A stretch of 64,000 nucleotides of DNA from Paenibacillus abyssi (lineage in GTDB: Bacteria; Bacillota; Bacilli; Paenibacillales; Paenibacillaceae). The position numbers and the translations under genes were made by a program. The first letter of the stretch is position 1, and each line of letters opens with the position of its first letter. Of this stretch, positions 27,967-36,882 are shown piece by piece. A model generated the notes under the pieces. It saw only the letters and a list, made by a program, of their open reading frames with translations, did not search any database and was not told the origin of the DNA. The stretch is from contig NZ_BMGR01000009.1 in the NCBI RefSeq assembly GCF_014640295.1, forward strand, positions 186,001 to 250,000, written 5' to 3'.

Positions 27967-27995
27967 GCATACCTATAAGCGCAGGAAGCACAATA
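27967..27995 (+). promoter_or_regulatory. Candidate sigma-G promoter for the 28-residue basic peptide
   Basis: GCATA (27967-27971), 17-base spacer, CACAATA (27989-27995). This is the same spacing and the same kind of one-mismatch -10 as the candidate upstream of gpr. It lies 26 bases before the start codon. Confidence 0.45.
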
Positions 27996-28020
27996 AAGAC
28001 TAGGAAAGGAGGGGAAGATC

Positions 28021-28107
28021 ATGGCCAAACAACAGGGTCACGCTACAAAGAATACACAGACCAAAACAAAAGATAAAAAGGGCAATGCTTCCGGCAACAA
28101 CCATTAA
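28021..28107 (+). CDS. Small basic peptide, 28 residues, possible spore protein
   Basis: A 28-codon frame beginning MAKQQGHATKNTQTKTKDKK and ending in a Gly/Asn/His tail; very rich in Lys, Gln, Asn and Thr with no hydrophobic core. It has a strong ribosome binding site (AAAGGAGGGG, about 6 bases before ATG), a plausible sigma-G promoter and a terminator hairpin right after the stop. Composition and promoter type resemble minor small acid-soluble spore proteins, but I cannot match a named one. It is too short for most gene finders. Regarded as a real gene of unknown function; the spore role is inference. Confidence 0.68.
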   Translation: MAKQQGHATKNTQTKTKDKKGNASGNNH

Positions 28108-28112
28108 TAAAA

Positions 28113-28160
28113 CTGCGGCTGCGAGGAAGGATCACACCTCCCTCGCAGCCGCAGCACTTT
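28113..28160 (+). terminator. Terminator between the 28-residue peptide gene and the solute-binding protein gene
   Basis: CTGCGGCTGCGAGG (28113-28126) pairs perfectly with CCTCGCAGCCGCAG (28141-28154), followed by CACTTTTGT on the plus strand. The genes on either side are convergent, so it may serve both. Confidence 0.8.
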
Positions 28161-28186
28161 TGTACGCGTCAGCTAACGACTGAAAA

Positions 28187-29797
28187 TCATTGGTTATACT
28201 CCGCCTGATAGGCCGCTCTCTTCTCATCCATGACTTCCTGGCCGCCGATTTTCATGTAATCCGCCACTTCCTTGTCGTATACGGCGTCGAAATTCTCCGG
28301 TTTGGCCGTGATGACCTTCACGAAAATTTCATCGTCTTTTTGTTTCAGTGTCGGCGCATATTTGATTTCCGCTTCAATCGGCGTCACAACACGCGGCTTG
28401 ATCACGCCGTCGTTCGTACCCGTCGCGATGCTCTCTACCGTGAAATCCTTGAAATTCGGATCGGAAGCGTTCGCCTCGATATTTTTCAGCTCATCGGTGG
28501 TGCTCACATATTTGCCGTTGAGGATAATGCAGTAATCGAAATAGTTGTAGAGCGTTTGCTTCGCCTGGTCATTATCAAGCGTGACCGGAAGCCCGTTTTC
28601 CATCTTGTACGTCTCGCCTTCAGTGCCGTTTTGCAGCGCGATGATGTTCTCCGTCTCCGCCATCCAGTTCAGGTATTTCACAGCCGCTTCGGCGTTTTTG
28701 CTTGCTTTGGGCACCATAATGTACAACCCGTTAGGAGGGTAAATCGGCTTTGGACGTTTGCCGTCGGCGCTTGTGAACGGATCAATGATTGCAAGCTTGG
28801 CGTTCGGGTCGTTCTTCTGCAGCTCAGCCAGGTAACCCATGTATACAGGCTCATTTGTGTTCGTTGTAGCAGCGCCGATATAACCGTTCAGCAGATTTTT
28901 CTGGAATTGCTGGGTGTCCTTGTTCATATGCAGCGGGAAGTCGGGATCAACTAGTCCTTCGTTAAACATTTTGTTCAGGAAGCGGTAGCCTTCTTTGTTG
29001 CCCGGCATCAGCCATTCGGCATTGGCGTACAGGTCTTCTTCCGTAATTTTATCCCATTCCCAGAATGAATATTGGATGGGGTGCATGTGGAAGTAGTCCA
29101 TTTGGCCGTACGGAATGACATTATCTCCGGATTTGCCCGGCTTTTTCTCTTTAAACGCTTTCATTGTTTCGTAGAACTGCTCGGTTGTCTCAGGCAGCGG
29201 AAGCCCCAGCTCCTCCAGCCAGTCCGCACGGATAAATGTGGAGCTTTGCGGCTGAAGGACACGCTTGGCCGGAATGGTGTACTGCTTGCCGTCGAATATG
29301 CCGTAGCTCAGCAGCTCTTCGCCGAGGACGGATTTCAATGTTTGGCCGTGCTCCTCCAGCAGCGGGCCAAGATCCGTGATGCCCCCGTCTTTGACATAGC
29401 GCTGAACGGTCGGCAGGTCGTACGTGTAGACGATATCCGGCGCCTGGTTCGCTGCCATGAGCACATTGAGCTTATCCACTTCTTCGGAACGCGGAACGGT
29501 AACAAACTCCACTTTGATGTTATTCGGATCGCCGAAGTTCTCCTGAATGTATTTTGTCATAAAGTTATCGGTGATCGGAGGCGCTCCCGCCGGCGTATTA
29601 TTGCGGTCGAACAGCTCCACGCGCAGCGTGATCGGATCTCCTTTCGGCGCTTCCCCCTGACCGCTTGACGCATTCGGCTGTCCGCCGCTTGCAGGTTCAT
29701 TCCCCTGTGTGTTGCCGCCACTGCATCCCGCCAAAATCAAGGCCGCAGCCATCAAGGCGACAAGGCTGTTTGTCCATTTACGTGGCATCCTTCTCAA
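28187..29797 (-). CDS. Carbohydrate ABC transporter solute-binding lipoprotein (LplA/LipO-type)
   Basis: 536-residue family-1-like extracellular binding protein. The lipoprotein signal peptide ends LALMA...LILAGCSGG, with the lipobox Cys near residue 25. The mature part begins with a Gly/Gln/Ser-rich linker, then VELFDRNNTPAG and the long LplA/LipO-type body. The TTG at 29797 is preferred because GGGAG lies 9 bases upstream; the next ATG (29788) lies too close behind any Shine-Dalgarno. Two permease genes lie upstream, so the order permease-permease-binding protein forms one importer; no ATPase gene is adjacent. The substrate is unknown; oligosaccharides are typical for this subfamily. Confidence 0.9.
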   Translation of the reverse strand: MRRMPRKWTNSLVALMAAALILAGCSGGNTQGNEPASGGQPNASSGQGEAPKGDPITLRVELFDRNNTPAGAPPITDNFMTKYIQENFGDPNNIKVEFVTVPRSEEVDKLNVLMAANQAPDIVYTYDLPTVQRYVKDGGITDLGPLLEEHGQTLKSVLGEELLSYGIFDGKQYTIPAKRVLQPQSSTFIRADWLEELGLPLPETTEQFYETMKAFKEKKPGKSGDNVIPYGQMDYFHMHPIQYSFWEWDKITEEDLYANAEWLMPGNKEGYRFLNKMFNEGLVDPDFPLHMNKDTQQFQKNLLNGYIGAATTNTNEPVYMGYLAELQKNDPNAKLAIIDPFTSADGKRPKPIYPPNGLYIMVPKASKNAEAAVKYLNWMAETENIIALQNGTEGETYKMENGLPVTLDNDQAKQTLYNYFDYCIILNGKYVSTTDELKNIEANASDPNFKDFTVESIATGTNDGVIKPRVVTPIEAEIKYAPTLKQKDDEIFVKVITAKPENFDAVYDKEVADYMKIGGQEVMDEKRAAYQAEYNQ

Positions 29798-29880
29798 TCT
29801 GTTCAGCTCCCTTTTTATTTTTTTCTATAGCAGCTCCTCCGGACACGGCTTCCTGCCGCCGGTCCAAAGAAGAGTTACCA

Positions 29881-30753
29881 TCAGCCTTTTACGGCCCCAA
29901 TCATCATGCCGGATATAAAATAACGCTGCAGCCACGGATAGACGAGCAGAATGGGAATCGTTGCGAACATGATTGAAGCCGCTTTGAGGCTCTCCGGAAT
30001 CGGAGCGGCGGCATTCATCCCTTCGGCGATCGCCATATCGTTCACCTGGCTGTTGATGACCATCTCATACAGCTTCAGCTGCAGCGGATACAATTCCGCA
30101 TTCGTGATATACAGCAGCGCATCCATGAACCCGTTCCATCTGCCTACCGCATAGAACAGGCTTAAAGTGGCCAGAACCGGAAGCGATAACGGCAAAACCA
30201 CATGGGTTAATATTTTGAAATGGCCCGCCCCGTCCATTCTGGCGGATTCCTCCAGCTCCACCGGGATCGAAGAAAAGAACGTTTTGATGATAATCAGGTA
30301 GAAAGCATTGATCATCCCCGGCAGAATAAGCGCCCATATGGTGTCAAGCAGCATGAGGTTTTTGACGAGCAAATAATCGGGAATCATCCCCCCGCTGAAA
30401 AACATCGTCAGCACGATAAAAAGCAGGAAAAAATTGCGGCCCTTCAGTCTCGGCTTGGTCAGCGGATAGGCGGCTATGACCGTCATGAACATGGAAATCA
30501 CGGTGAACAGCGCCACTAATCCGATCGTAAAAAACAAGGAATGTATCATCGCAGGGTTGCCGAAAACGGTTTTGTAGGCTGTAAAATCAATGTCCACTGG
30601 GAAGATGGTTACCTTCCCCGACAGAATCGGCCCATTCGCGCTTAAGGAAAGAGCAAAGATGTGAAGCAGCGGCACCAGACAGAAAATGCCCGCTATAAAA
30701 ATCAAGCTCATGATCGTCATATCGATAACTTTGTCATTTCCATATGGTTTCAT
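29881..30753 (-). CDS. Carbohydrate ABC transporter permease (LplC-like)
   Basis: About 290 residues with six predicted transmembrane helices. The cytoplasmic EAA-loop motif ELEESARMDGAGHFKILTHVVLPLSLP marks it as a binding-protein-dependent transport inner-membrane component. The C-terminus GMMIGAVKG is characteristic of the MalG/LplC branch. The ATG at 30753 has AAGGAG 7 bases upstream; a GTG at 30759 is too close to it. It lies 11 bases after the partner permease. Confidence 0.92.
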   Translation of the reverse strand: MKPYGNDKVIDMTIMSLIFIAGIFCLVPLLHIFALSLSANGPILSGKVTIFPVDIDFTAYKTVFGNPAMIHSLFFTIGLVALFTVISMFMTVIAAYPLTKPRLKGRNFFLLFIVLTMFFSGGMIPDYLLVKNLMLLDTIWALILPGMINAFYLIIIKTFFSSIPVELEESARMDGAGHFKILTHVVLPLSLPVLATLSLFYAVGRWNGFMDALLYITNAELYPLQLKLYEMVINSQVNDMAIAEGMNAAAPIPESLKAASIMFATIPILLVYPWLQRYFISGMMIGAVKG

Positions 30754-30764
30754 ATCCACTCTCC

Positions 30765-31715
30765 TTACCAGATGCCCTGGTCGTTCACTTTTCTGGAAAT
30801 ATAATCTGCGGATAACAGGAAGATCAGGCCTACAACCGCCTGGAACAAGCCGATCGCCGTAGCGATGGTGTACCTTGCGGACTGAATTCCGATCTTGTAC
30901 ACATACGTGCTGATGACCTCGGACACATCGGTGACGAGCGGGTTGCTGAGTACGAACGGACGGTCAAAGCCGATTGTAGCCATATGCCCGATGTTGATAA
31001 TGAGCAGGATCACAATCGTCGGCTTGATGCCGGGCAGTGTGATATGCCATATTTTCCGCATACGGGTCGCTCCGTCCACATCCGCTGCTTCATAAAGATC
31101 CTTGTTGATGCCGGTCAGCGCCGCCAGATAAATAATCGTTCCCCATCCGGCGCTCTGCCAGACGCCGATCCCCAGATAGGTAATCACCCAATAGAACGGC
31201 TCCGTCAGAAAAGGCACCGGCTGCATGCCGAACGATTTCAAAATGTTATTGACGATCCCATTGTTGGTCGCCAGCAGCTGAATCGCCATGCCCCCGATAA
31301 TGACCCACGAAATGAAATGCGGCAGGTACAGAATCGTTTGCGCCCCTTTTTTAAACCATTTGACGCGCAGCTCGTTAAGCAGGATCGCCAGGATGATCGG
31401 AATCGGAAAGCTGATAAGCAGGTCCAGCAGATTTAACATAAACGTGTTGCGCAGCGCGATGTAGAAGCCGTTCATGGCGAAGACTTCGCGGAACGTCTCG
31501 AAGCCTACCCACGGGCTCGCGAGCACGCCTTGAAACATGTTGTAGTCCTTGAATGCGATTACAGCACCGAGCATGGGAATGTACTTAAAAATGAAGAAAT
31601 AGGCCAGGGGCAGCAGGAGCAGCAAATATAATTGCCAGTCGCGGACAAGGGACGACTTCGAATTCGTTCGTACCCGCGAGGCTGCCCCGGTATGCCGTTT
31701 CGTTGCGATCTGCAT
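30765..31715 (-). CDS. Carbohydrate ABC transporter permease (LplB-like)
   Basis: 316-residue permease with an N-terminal cytoplasmic basic stretch, then six helices. The EAA motif is DLYEAADVDGATRMRKIWHI with TLPGIKPTIVILL behind it. The C-terminal NDQGIW ending is typical of LplB-type proteins paired with LplA/LipO binding proteins. GGGAGG precedes the ATG. It is first gene of the importer. About 200 bases separate it from the regulator upstream; they hold a GAGCGCTC palindrome (31743-31750) but no clear cre site. Confidence 0.92.
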   Translation of the reverse strand: MQIATKRHTGAASRVRTNSKSSLVRDWQLYLLLLLPLAYFFIFKYIPMLGAVIAFKDYNMFQGVLASPWVGFETFREVFAMNGFYIALRNTFMLNLLDLLISFPIPIILAILLNELRVKWFKKGAQTILYLPHFISWVIIGGMAIQLLATNNGIVNNILKSFGMQPVPFLTEPFYWVITYLGIGVWQSAGWGTIIYLAALTGINKDLYEAADVDGATRMRKIWHITLPGIKPTIVILLIINIGHMATIGFDRPFVLSNPLVTDVSEVISTYVYKIGIQSARYTIATAIGLFQAVVGLIFLLSADYISRKVNDQGIW

Positions 31716-31914
31716 GTATAACCTCCCGACTGTGATGGTTGTGAGCGCTCTTGACTATCAATGTAGCACCGGCAGGCCGTTATGGAAATTAACATTAATC
31801 TGGCGGCTAACAGAAGAAGAAAACCGCGTCATAGTAAGGAATTAACACTTTTTCAGCGCTTAACCTTTTTCCGCAAACAAGAATATCCGCTGCTAAAGGC
31901 AGCAAATTTCACCG

Positions 31915-34143
31915 TCACTCTTCATGCGCCCGGTTCATCGCCCTGAACTCCCCCGGGGGAAGATCGAATAATTTCTTGAAGGCGCGGTGAAAGGAAATCA
32001 CATGACTGTATCCGACCTTTTCGGCAATGGTTTGAATCGGTTCATCGGTTTCTACAAGCATGTTCTTGGCATGGGCGAATCGCACCTTGAGCAGGTAATC
32101 GATGAATTTCTCCCCCAGCTCCTCCTTAAACAGATTGCTGGCGCTGCGCGCGCTGAGTCCGTATTGATCGCCGACCTGGACCAGGGAAAGGCCCGGATCG
32201 GAGTAATGCCGGTCGATATATTCTTTCATTTGCAGGGCAATGGCGTGATGCTTGCGGCTGTTCCTCTCCTGATCAATCTCCGCAGCCAGCCCCGTCATCA
32301 TCGTCAGCAGCCGTTCATGCAGCTCTTCGATCGTTTCCGTATGGCTGGCAATCCGCTCGAACCGGCTCTGATAATCCTCCTTCCAAAGCGCTTGAACGCC
32401 CGGCGGCAGCAGCTTGATATCCTTTTGAAGCTGATGGATCAGGTTGTTCATAAACGTCACGATATCGTTTTTGGAGATCAGCATCTGCTTCAGCTTGAAA
32501 AAAATCTGATTCAGCTTATCCACCCACTGCTCATCATCCATGCGGTAGAAGCGGGTCATCTCCAGCACCTTTTGGAAGCAGGCAAAGGTCTCTCCGTTTG
32601 TCCGCGTGTTTGTTTTATCATTGTCGATAACCGTATTGGTGCCGAATACGGCCTTATAGGCGGCATTCTCATTCGCATTACGGTAGGAGCAGGAGATGCT
32701 GCGAATAGTATCCGTTTCTGAACCGATGCCCACAGACAGCGTCAACTCAAGGTGGGCATTGATCCAGCCGCGAAATTCCTCGCCCAGCCGCCGCAGCGTT
32801 TCCTGATAGGGCTCGTCGCTGCCGGACAAGTGCAGCACCGCCGCCAGCTGATGCGGCTGCACCCAAACATGCCAGACGAACAGCTCTCTTTGCTGCGCGA
32901 GCTCCCGGAAGGCCGTCTCGATCAAAAACTTCAATAAATATTGGTCGCTCGGGCTGTATTTCTCCGTAAATGCGGTATAGTGATCGATCTCCAGCGCAAT
33001 AACGCCAAGCCGCTGACAGGCGTGAGGCAGTCCGAACGAGGCCATCTGCCTCTCCCACTCCAGATCCGTCAGCACCTGGTGGCCTGTAAGCAGCTCGTGA
33101 AACAGATTGCGCTGCCTAAGCAGCATCTCTTCTTTGTGCAGGGCGTCATAATCGACCGATTTCTCCAGCAGATGGTCGATCGCGGTTTCAATAAATTTAA
33201 ATTCGTTGCGGGGAATCTTAATGCCCAGCTCTTCGCTTTTGCGTGCCGTATACCCGTTAATCTTGCCTAGGATGGCTTGAATCGGCTTATAATTGACATG
33301 AGTGATAAAGGTGAACCAGAGTAACGCCAGCACAATGATAATTAAAACGGCGACAAACCAAAGATTCGACAGCAGCGAGAGCATCGAATATTCATTGGCA
33401 TGCACGCTGTCCGAATAGAAATACCAGCCGGTGTAGCCGGAGGCCGCGTAAATTTGTTCCCCCATGTCCGGCTCCGCCGCGCCGGGGAAAGGCTGTTTAT
33501 CGGCATCGAGCAGCTGGACAGCGCCGTTCCCGCCGGAATTAAACCGGCTTAGAAACTCGATCAGCGATTTCACGTACAGATTGACGACAACGGCGCCCTG
33601 TTCATTCGAACCGTACGGGAACACCTTTACCAGCGAGACGACCTGCTGCGTCGTGTCATCAAGAATCGAAGGATTGAAGTCTCTCGTGCTCGTCCATCCC
33701 GCCGAATTGCCCTGTTCATACACCGAACTGAAAAAAGACTTGTCATTAAATGTATCCAGCTCTACCATCCCTGATCCGGAAAGCACCTTTCCCGTGTGTT
33801 CATTGTATAAATAGATCGTATTTTCGAAGGGAAGAGTGGACGAGAAGTCAGCCAGCTGTTTCTGAATGATAAAATAGTCGTACAGAGACTTCGGCTCGCC
33901 GGTGAAATAGCTTTGCAGGATCCCGTCCGTAAACATTTCACTGACGATATTTCGTTCCGTCAATTGTAAATTGGCGTCCATGTTCCGTATCGTTTGCTGC
34001 AGAATCGCTTGATTCGTTTCGATGTATTTTTGCTCCGAAGAACGGTTCAGCGTCGTAAAAAACACAAAAATAAGCGATGAAATAACGACAAAGAAGATAG
34101 GCGCATAAGAAAGCATCGTGCGGTAATACCAGTTCATCTTCAC
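31915..34143 (-). CDS. Membrane-bound AraC-family regulator with extracytoplasmic sensor domain
   Basis: About 742 residues. One transmembrane helix near the N-terminus (AYPIFFVVISSLIFVFF region), a ~240-residue extracytoplasmic Cache-like sensor, a second helix (LWFVAVLIIIVLALLWF), a long cytoplasmic linker, and a C-terminal AraC HTH pair. The HTH contains DPGLSLVQVGDQYGLSARSA and IQTIAEKVGYSHVISFHRAFKKLF. No receiver or kinase domain is present, so signal and DNA binding lie on one chain. I start it at GTG 34143, with AGGAGG 8 bases upstream; an ATG two codons on is 14 bases from it. It probably controls the adjacent importer. Confidence 0.9.
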   Translation of the reverse strand: MKMNWYYRTMLSYAPIFFVVISSLIFVFFTTLNRSSEQKYIETNQAILQQTIRNMDANLQLTERNIVSEMFTDGILQSYFTGEPKSLYDYFIIQKQLADFSSTLPFENTIYLYNEHTGKVLSGSGMVELDTFNDKSFFSSVYEQGNSAGWTSTRDFNPSILDDTTQQVVSLVKVFPYGSNEQGAVVVNLYVKSLIEFLSRFNSGGNGAVQLLDADKQPFPGAAEPDMGEQIYAASGYTGWYFYSDSVHANEYSMLSLLSNLWFVAVLIIIVLALLWFTFITHVNYKPIQAILGKINGYTARKSEELGIKIPRNEFKFIETAIDHLLEKSVDYDALHKEEMLLRQRNLFHELLTGHQVLTDLEWERQMASFGLPHACQRLGVIALEIDHYTAFTEKYSPSDQYLLKFLIETAFRELAQQRELFVWHVWVQPHQLAAVLHLSGSDEPYQETLRRLGEEFRGWINAHLELTLSVGIGSETDTIRSISCSYRNANENAAYKAVFGTNTVIDNDKTNTRTNGETFACFQKVLEMTRFYRMDDEQWVDKLNQIFFKLKQMLISKNDIVTFMNNLIHQLQKDIKLLPPGVQALWKEDYQSRFERIASHTETIEELHERLLTMMTGLAAEIDQERNSRKHHAIALQMKEYIDRHYSDPGLSLVQVGDQYGLSARSASNLFKEELGEKFIDYLLKVRFAHAKNMLVETDEPIQTIAEKVGYSHVISFHRAFKKLFDLPPGEFRAMNRAHEE

Positions 34144-34176
34144 AGGCTCAACCTCCTCGCGGAAAACAACCAATAA

Positions 34177-34190
34177 TTAAAGCGCTTTCA
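34177..34190. promoter_or_regulatory. cre-like site upstream of the AraC-type regulator
   Basis: TTAAAGCGCTTTCA matches the CcpA consensus TGWAARCGYTWNCW at 13 of 14 positions and is nearly palindromic. It lies 34 bases upstream of the GTG, so catabolite repression of the regulator is likely. Confidence 0.55.
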
Positions 34191-34205
34191 AATCTGCCTT
34201 TCAAG

Positions 34206-34229
34206 AAAAAAACCGCGTAAGGCGCGGTT
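34206..34229 (-). terminator. Terminator of the Gfo/Idh - DUF6807 operon
   Basis: AACCGCG/CGCGGTT hairpin followed by seven T on the minus strand, 38 bases after the DUF6807 stop. Confidence 0.9.
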
Positions 34230-34267
34230 TCCTTCCTGAAAGCCCGGATGAACCGGGTGCTTGCTGC

Positions 34268-35503
34268 CTAACCCTTTATTAACGTGCCGCGCAGCGGATT
34301 CACGTACTCCAAGTAGCGTTCCTTTACCCGCCCGCCGATGACGTCTCCCTCATGAATAAACAATCTGTGCTTCATGGCAATGGACGCGTCGTTTGGCAAT
34401 ACTTTGCCGCCGCAAAAATGGAAGTTGGCCGGTGTGAAAGGGCCGTAATCCCTGACAAACCACTGCGAAGCAAACGTTTCGTTGGCCGGATGGGCGAAGG
34501 CCGCAATCCCCGCTTGGATATATTCCTTGACTGCTTCGCCGTCTTCGCGTTTCATGCCGAAAAACAGCTCGCCGCTGTAATCGACCCATTCCGTGACGGT
34601 GCCGAATATTTCGCTCTCCCCTGATTTTCCGCTCGCTGCGGTGATAACGCCTCTATGATGACCGTTAATTTGTTCGTTGACACGGATAAAAGGGAACCCT
34701 CCCTCCTTGGTGTCTCCGAACCTGACCTCTCCATTTAAGGCATACAGCTCTGTCGCGAGATCCATGTACCTGGATTCGGGAGGCAGGTTGTAGATTCTAA
34801 CGCTCCGGGTTTCCTGCAGCAGCAATTCGCCGTGCTCATCCTGCCAGTCGATCAGCGCGGTAAGCTGGCCGAAGACCGGACCGCCCGTCATCGTCAAAAA
34901 TTTGCGGTGAACCTGTCTGCCTTCCCCGCGGAATTCATGGTAGAGCTTATGCCCGTTCACATCGTCGTGCCCCCACCACAGCCCGTGATGATGGAGATGA
35001 TCGTCCGGCGCATCCTGAATGAGCGTCTTGCCGTGAGGGCCTATTAAGGGATAATAATAAGGCTTGCCGACATGACCGGAATACAAGTACCGGGTAAAAA
35101 GCTTGCCTTCGATGCTGACCACAACCCTGGCGTTGTCCTCCTGATGATCGAGGTAGACACCAGGAAGCTCGCTCCAAGGATTATGGCGGCGGTCGGCCGG
35201 CGCAAGCTCCTCCCTTGGCTTCAGGACCAGGGACAGCTCGGCTTCGAAGGGCAACGCCATTTCCTGCAGCAATACATAAAGCGCGTACTCGCGTTTTGTC
35301 CCCTCCGGGGAGGCGGACATCGCGTCCTTGCCCAGCTGACAAGCCAGCCTTACCCCGGCAGGCTCGTGGACGGCATCGATATCCGAGCGCCCCGCCCATC
35401 CCTCAAGCTTTATAAATGCCTCTTCGTCCAAGCCGATTTTCACCACGGCGGGAAGCAGCGTGTCACGGCCTACGGATAATTTTATTTTATAAAGGCTGTT
35501 CAT
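34268..35503 (-). CDS. DUF6807 family protein (annotated in databases as PmoA-like)
   Basis: 411-residue soluble protein without a signal peptide. The family block is conspicuous: YYYPLIGPHGKTLIQDAPDDHLHHHGLWWGHDDVNG, with clustered histidines and aspartates that look like a metal or sugar site, and later GDTKEGGFPFIRV and WVDYSGELFFGMK. Family members sit with glycoside catabolism and Gfo/Idh dehydrogenases, but their reaction is not established; the PmoA label is misleading as no methane oxidation is implied. It starts 14 bases after the Gfo/Idh stop, so the pair is one operon ending at the terminator behind it. Confidence 0.8.
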   Translation of the reverse strand: MNSLYKIKLSVGRDTLLPAVVKIGLDEEAFIKLEGWAGRSDIDAVHEPAGVRLACQLGKDAMSASPEGTKREYALYVLLQEMALPFEAELSLVLKPREELAPADRRHNPWSELPGVYLDHQEDNARVVVSIEGKLFTRYLYSGHVGKPYYYPLIGPHGKTLIQDAPDDHLHHHGLWWGHDDVNGHKLYHEFRGEGRQVHRKFLTMTGGPVFGQLTALIDWQDEHGELLLQETRSVRIYNLPPESRYMDLATELYALNGEVRFGDTKEGGFPFIRVNEQINGHHRGVITAASGKSGESEIFGTVTEWVDYSGELFFGMKREDGEAVKEYIQAGIAAFAHPANETFASQWFVRDYGPFTPANFHFCGGKVLPNDASIAMKHRLFIHEGDVIGGRVKERYLEYVNPLRGTLIKG

Positions 35504-35517
35504 TGCATCTCCGCCCC

Positions 35518-36672
35518 TTATCTTTGCTCTCCGCTGACGGTGATTTCATTGTTGGTGAATGCCGCAACCGAGTTTTTCTTCTCGTAGAAATGCGTCGCCG
35601 AGGCCATCATGCCTTCGCGGGTATAGAACGGGCTGTTCGGCAGCAGCGGCAGCTGCACCGTCTGTCCCGTGCTTGCGGCTTGATAAATCGCGGTGATCAG
35701 CTCCAGCGTTTTCCTGCCTTCCTCTCCGGTCACCAGCACCTGTCCGCTGCCGTTCTCTATGGCGGTCAATACATTATCAAGCTGTCCTTTGTGCCCGACA
35801 TACTGCAGCGCCGGAACCTTTTCTGCAACGGCCTCGATCTCCTGTTCCAGCTCAGGGTTCGGTTTGGGAAAGCCGTTCTCCTGGGCCAGGGAAGCGGTAA
35901 CCTGCCACGGCATCGAGATTCTTGCCTTCTCCCCTTGAAAAATGAGCTTCTGCTCCTGCCCGTGATGAACGACCGAGCTCGTAATTTGCGCAAGCGCCCG
36001 CGGGTACGAGAGAATGGCCACCGACAGATCCTCCACTTCGGCGTTGTCATGCGACGTATTGCTCATTACGGCAGTGACCTTGTCCGGCAGCCCCATCATC
36101 CATTGGAGCATATCGATATGGTGGACGGCATGGTTCAGCGTACAGCCTCCGCCTTCCTTTTCCCACGTGCCTCTCCACCACAGATCGTAATACACGTAGC
36201 CCCGCCACCAGAAGGAATCGATCTGCGCATGGACGATCCGTCCGGCCGCCCCGGAATCCAGCACATGCTTCAGCCGCATGACCGCATCGCCGAACCGGTT
36301 TTGGCTGACAACGGACAGAAGTTTGCCGGAGCGCGCCGCCGCTTCGTTCATCCGGTCGCATTCAGCCAGGGAAGAAGCCATAGGCTTCTCAACGATGACA
36401 TGCTTGCCCGCATTGAGAGCGGTTACTGAAATATCGGCATGCGTGTAAGGCGGCGTGCATACGGAGACAAGATCGATATCCTCGCGCTGCAGCAGCTCGC
36501 GGTAATCGCTTACAATATCGCAATCTAAATTGTACGCCTGTTTTTTGGCCTGCGCGCTTTCCGGGCTCACATCGCAAAAGGCAACGATCCTGCACCGCTC
36601 TCCAAACGATAAATACGATTCAATATGGGCAGACGAAATTGATCCCGTTCCAATTACAGCTACACGAATCAT
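35518..36672 (-). CDS. Gfo/Idh/MocA family NAD(P)-dependent sugar dehydrogenase
   Basis: ~384-residue oxidoreductase. The dinucleotide fold motif VAVIGTGSISSAHIESYL opens the protein; HVIVEKPMASSLAEC supplies the conserved Glu-Lys-Pro catalytic lysine motif; the C-terminal domain holds the YYDLWWRGTWEKEGGGCTLNHAVHHIDML block with the catalytic His. The substrate is presumably a cyclic polyol or sugar. The nearest Shine-Dalgarno, GAGGAG, abuts the ATG at 36684 and is 12 bases before the ATG at 36672; I favour 36672. It is upstream of DUF6807 and divergent from the SLH protein gene. Confidence 0.9.
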   Translation of the reverse strand: MIRVAVIGTGSISSAHIESYLSFGERCRIVAFCDVSPESAQAKKQAYNLDCDIVSDYRELLQREDIDLVSVCTPPYTHADISVTALNAGKHVIVEKPMASSLAECDRMNEAAARSGKLLSVVSQNRFGDAVMRLKHVLDSGAAGRIVHAQIDSFWWRGYVYYDLWWRGTWEKEGGGCTLNHAVHHIDMLQWMMGLPDKVTAVMSNTSHDNAEVEDLSVAILSYPRALAQITSSVVHHGQEQKLIFQGEKARISMPWQVTASLAQENGFPKPNPELEQEIEAVAEKVPALQYVGHKGQLDNVLTAIENGSGQVLVTGEEGRKTLELITAIYQAASTGQTVQLPLLPNSPFYTREGMMASATHFYEKKNSVAAFTNNEITVSGEQR

Positions 36673-36703
36673 CCGTTTTTTCATCTCCTCGATTTATAGT
36701 TAA

Positions 36704-36724
36704 TATACTAATATAACTAGTATA
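36704..36724. promoter_or_regulatory. Inverted repeat, possible operator between divergent genes
   Basis: TATACTA and TAGTATA (36704-36710 and 36718-36724) form 7-bp perfect arms around 7 bases. They lie 32 bases upstream of the Gfo/Idh start, in the 210-bp divergent spacer. The symmetry and location suggest a repressor operator (for example GntR- or LacI-type). Confidence 0.4.
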
Positions 36725-36882
36725 CAACTTGTTAAAAAATAATGAAACAATAGAATTTCGACATTCGCGCAATGACTTGACGCGATCATGATTTGTCGAT
36801 TGGATATTTACAGTACGTAATAATTAAATTATGATGGCTTTGATATTCGTTATGCAGAACATGCATTTGTTAGGAGAGGCCG

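Noticed and set aside
28190-28954. 254-codon open frame on the plus strand
   Set aside because: Antisense to the solute-binding lipoprotein gene, no start signal.
31743-31750. GAGCGCTC palindrome upstream of the first importer as a cre site
   Set aside because: Surrounding bases deviate at four or more positions from the cre consensus.
35416-36429. 337-codon open frame on the plus strand
   Set aside because: Antisense to the well-supported Gfo/Idh and DUF6807 genes; no recognisable motifs.
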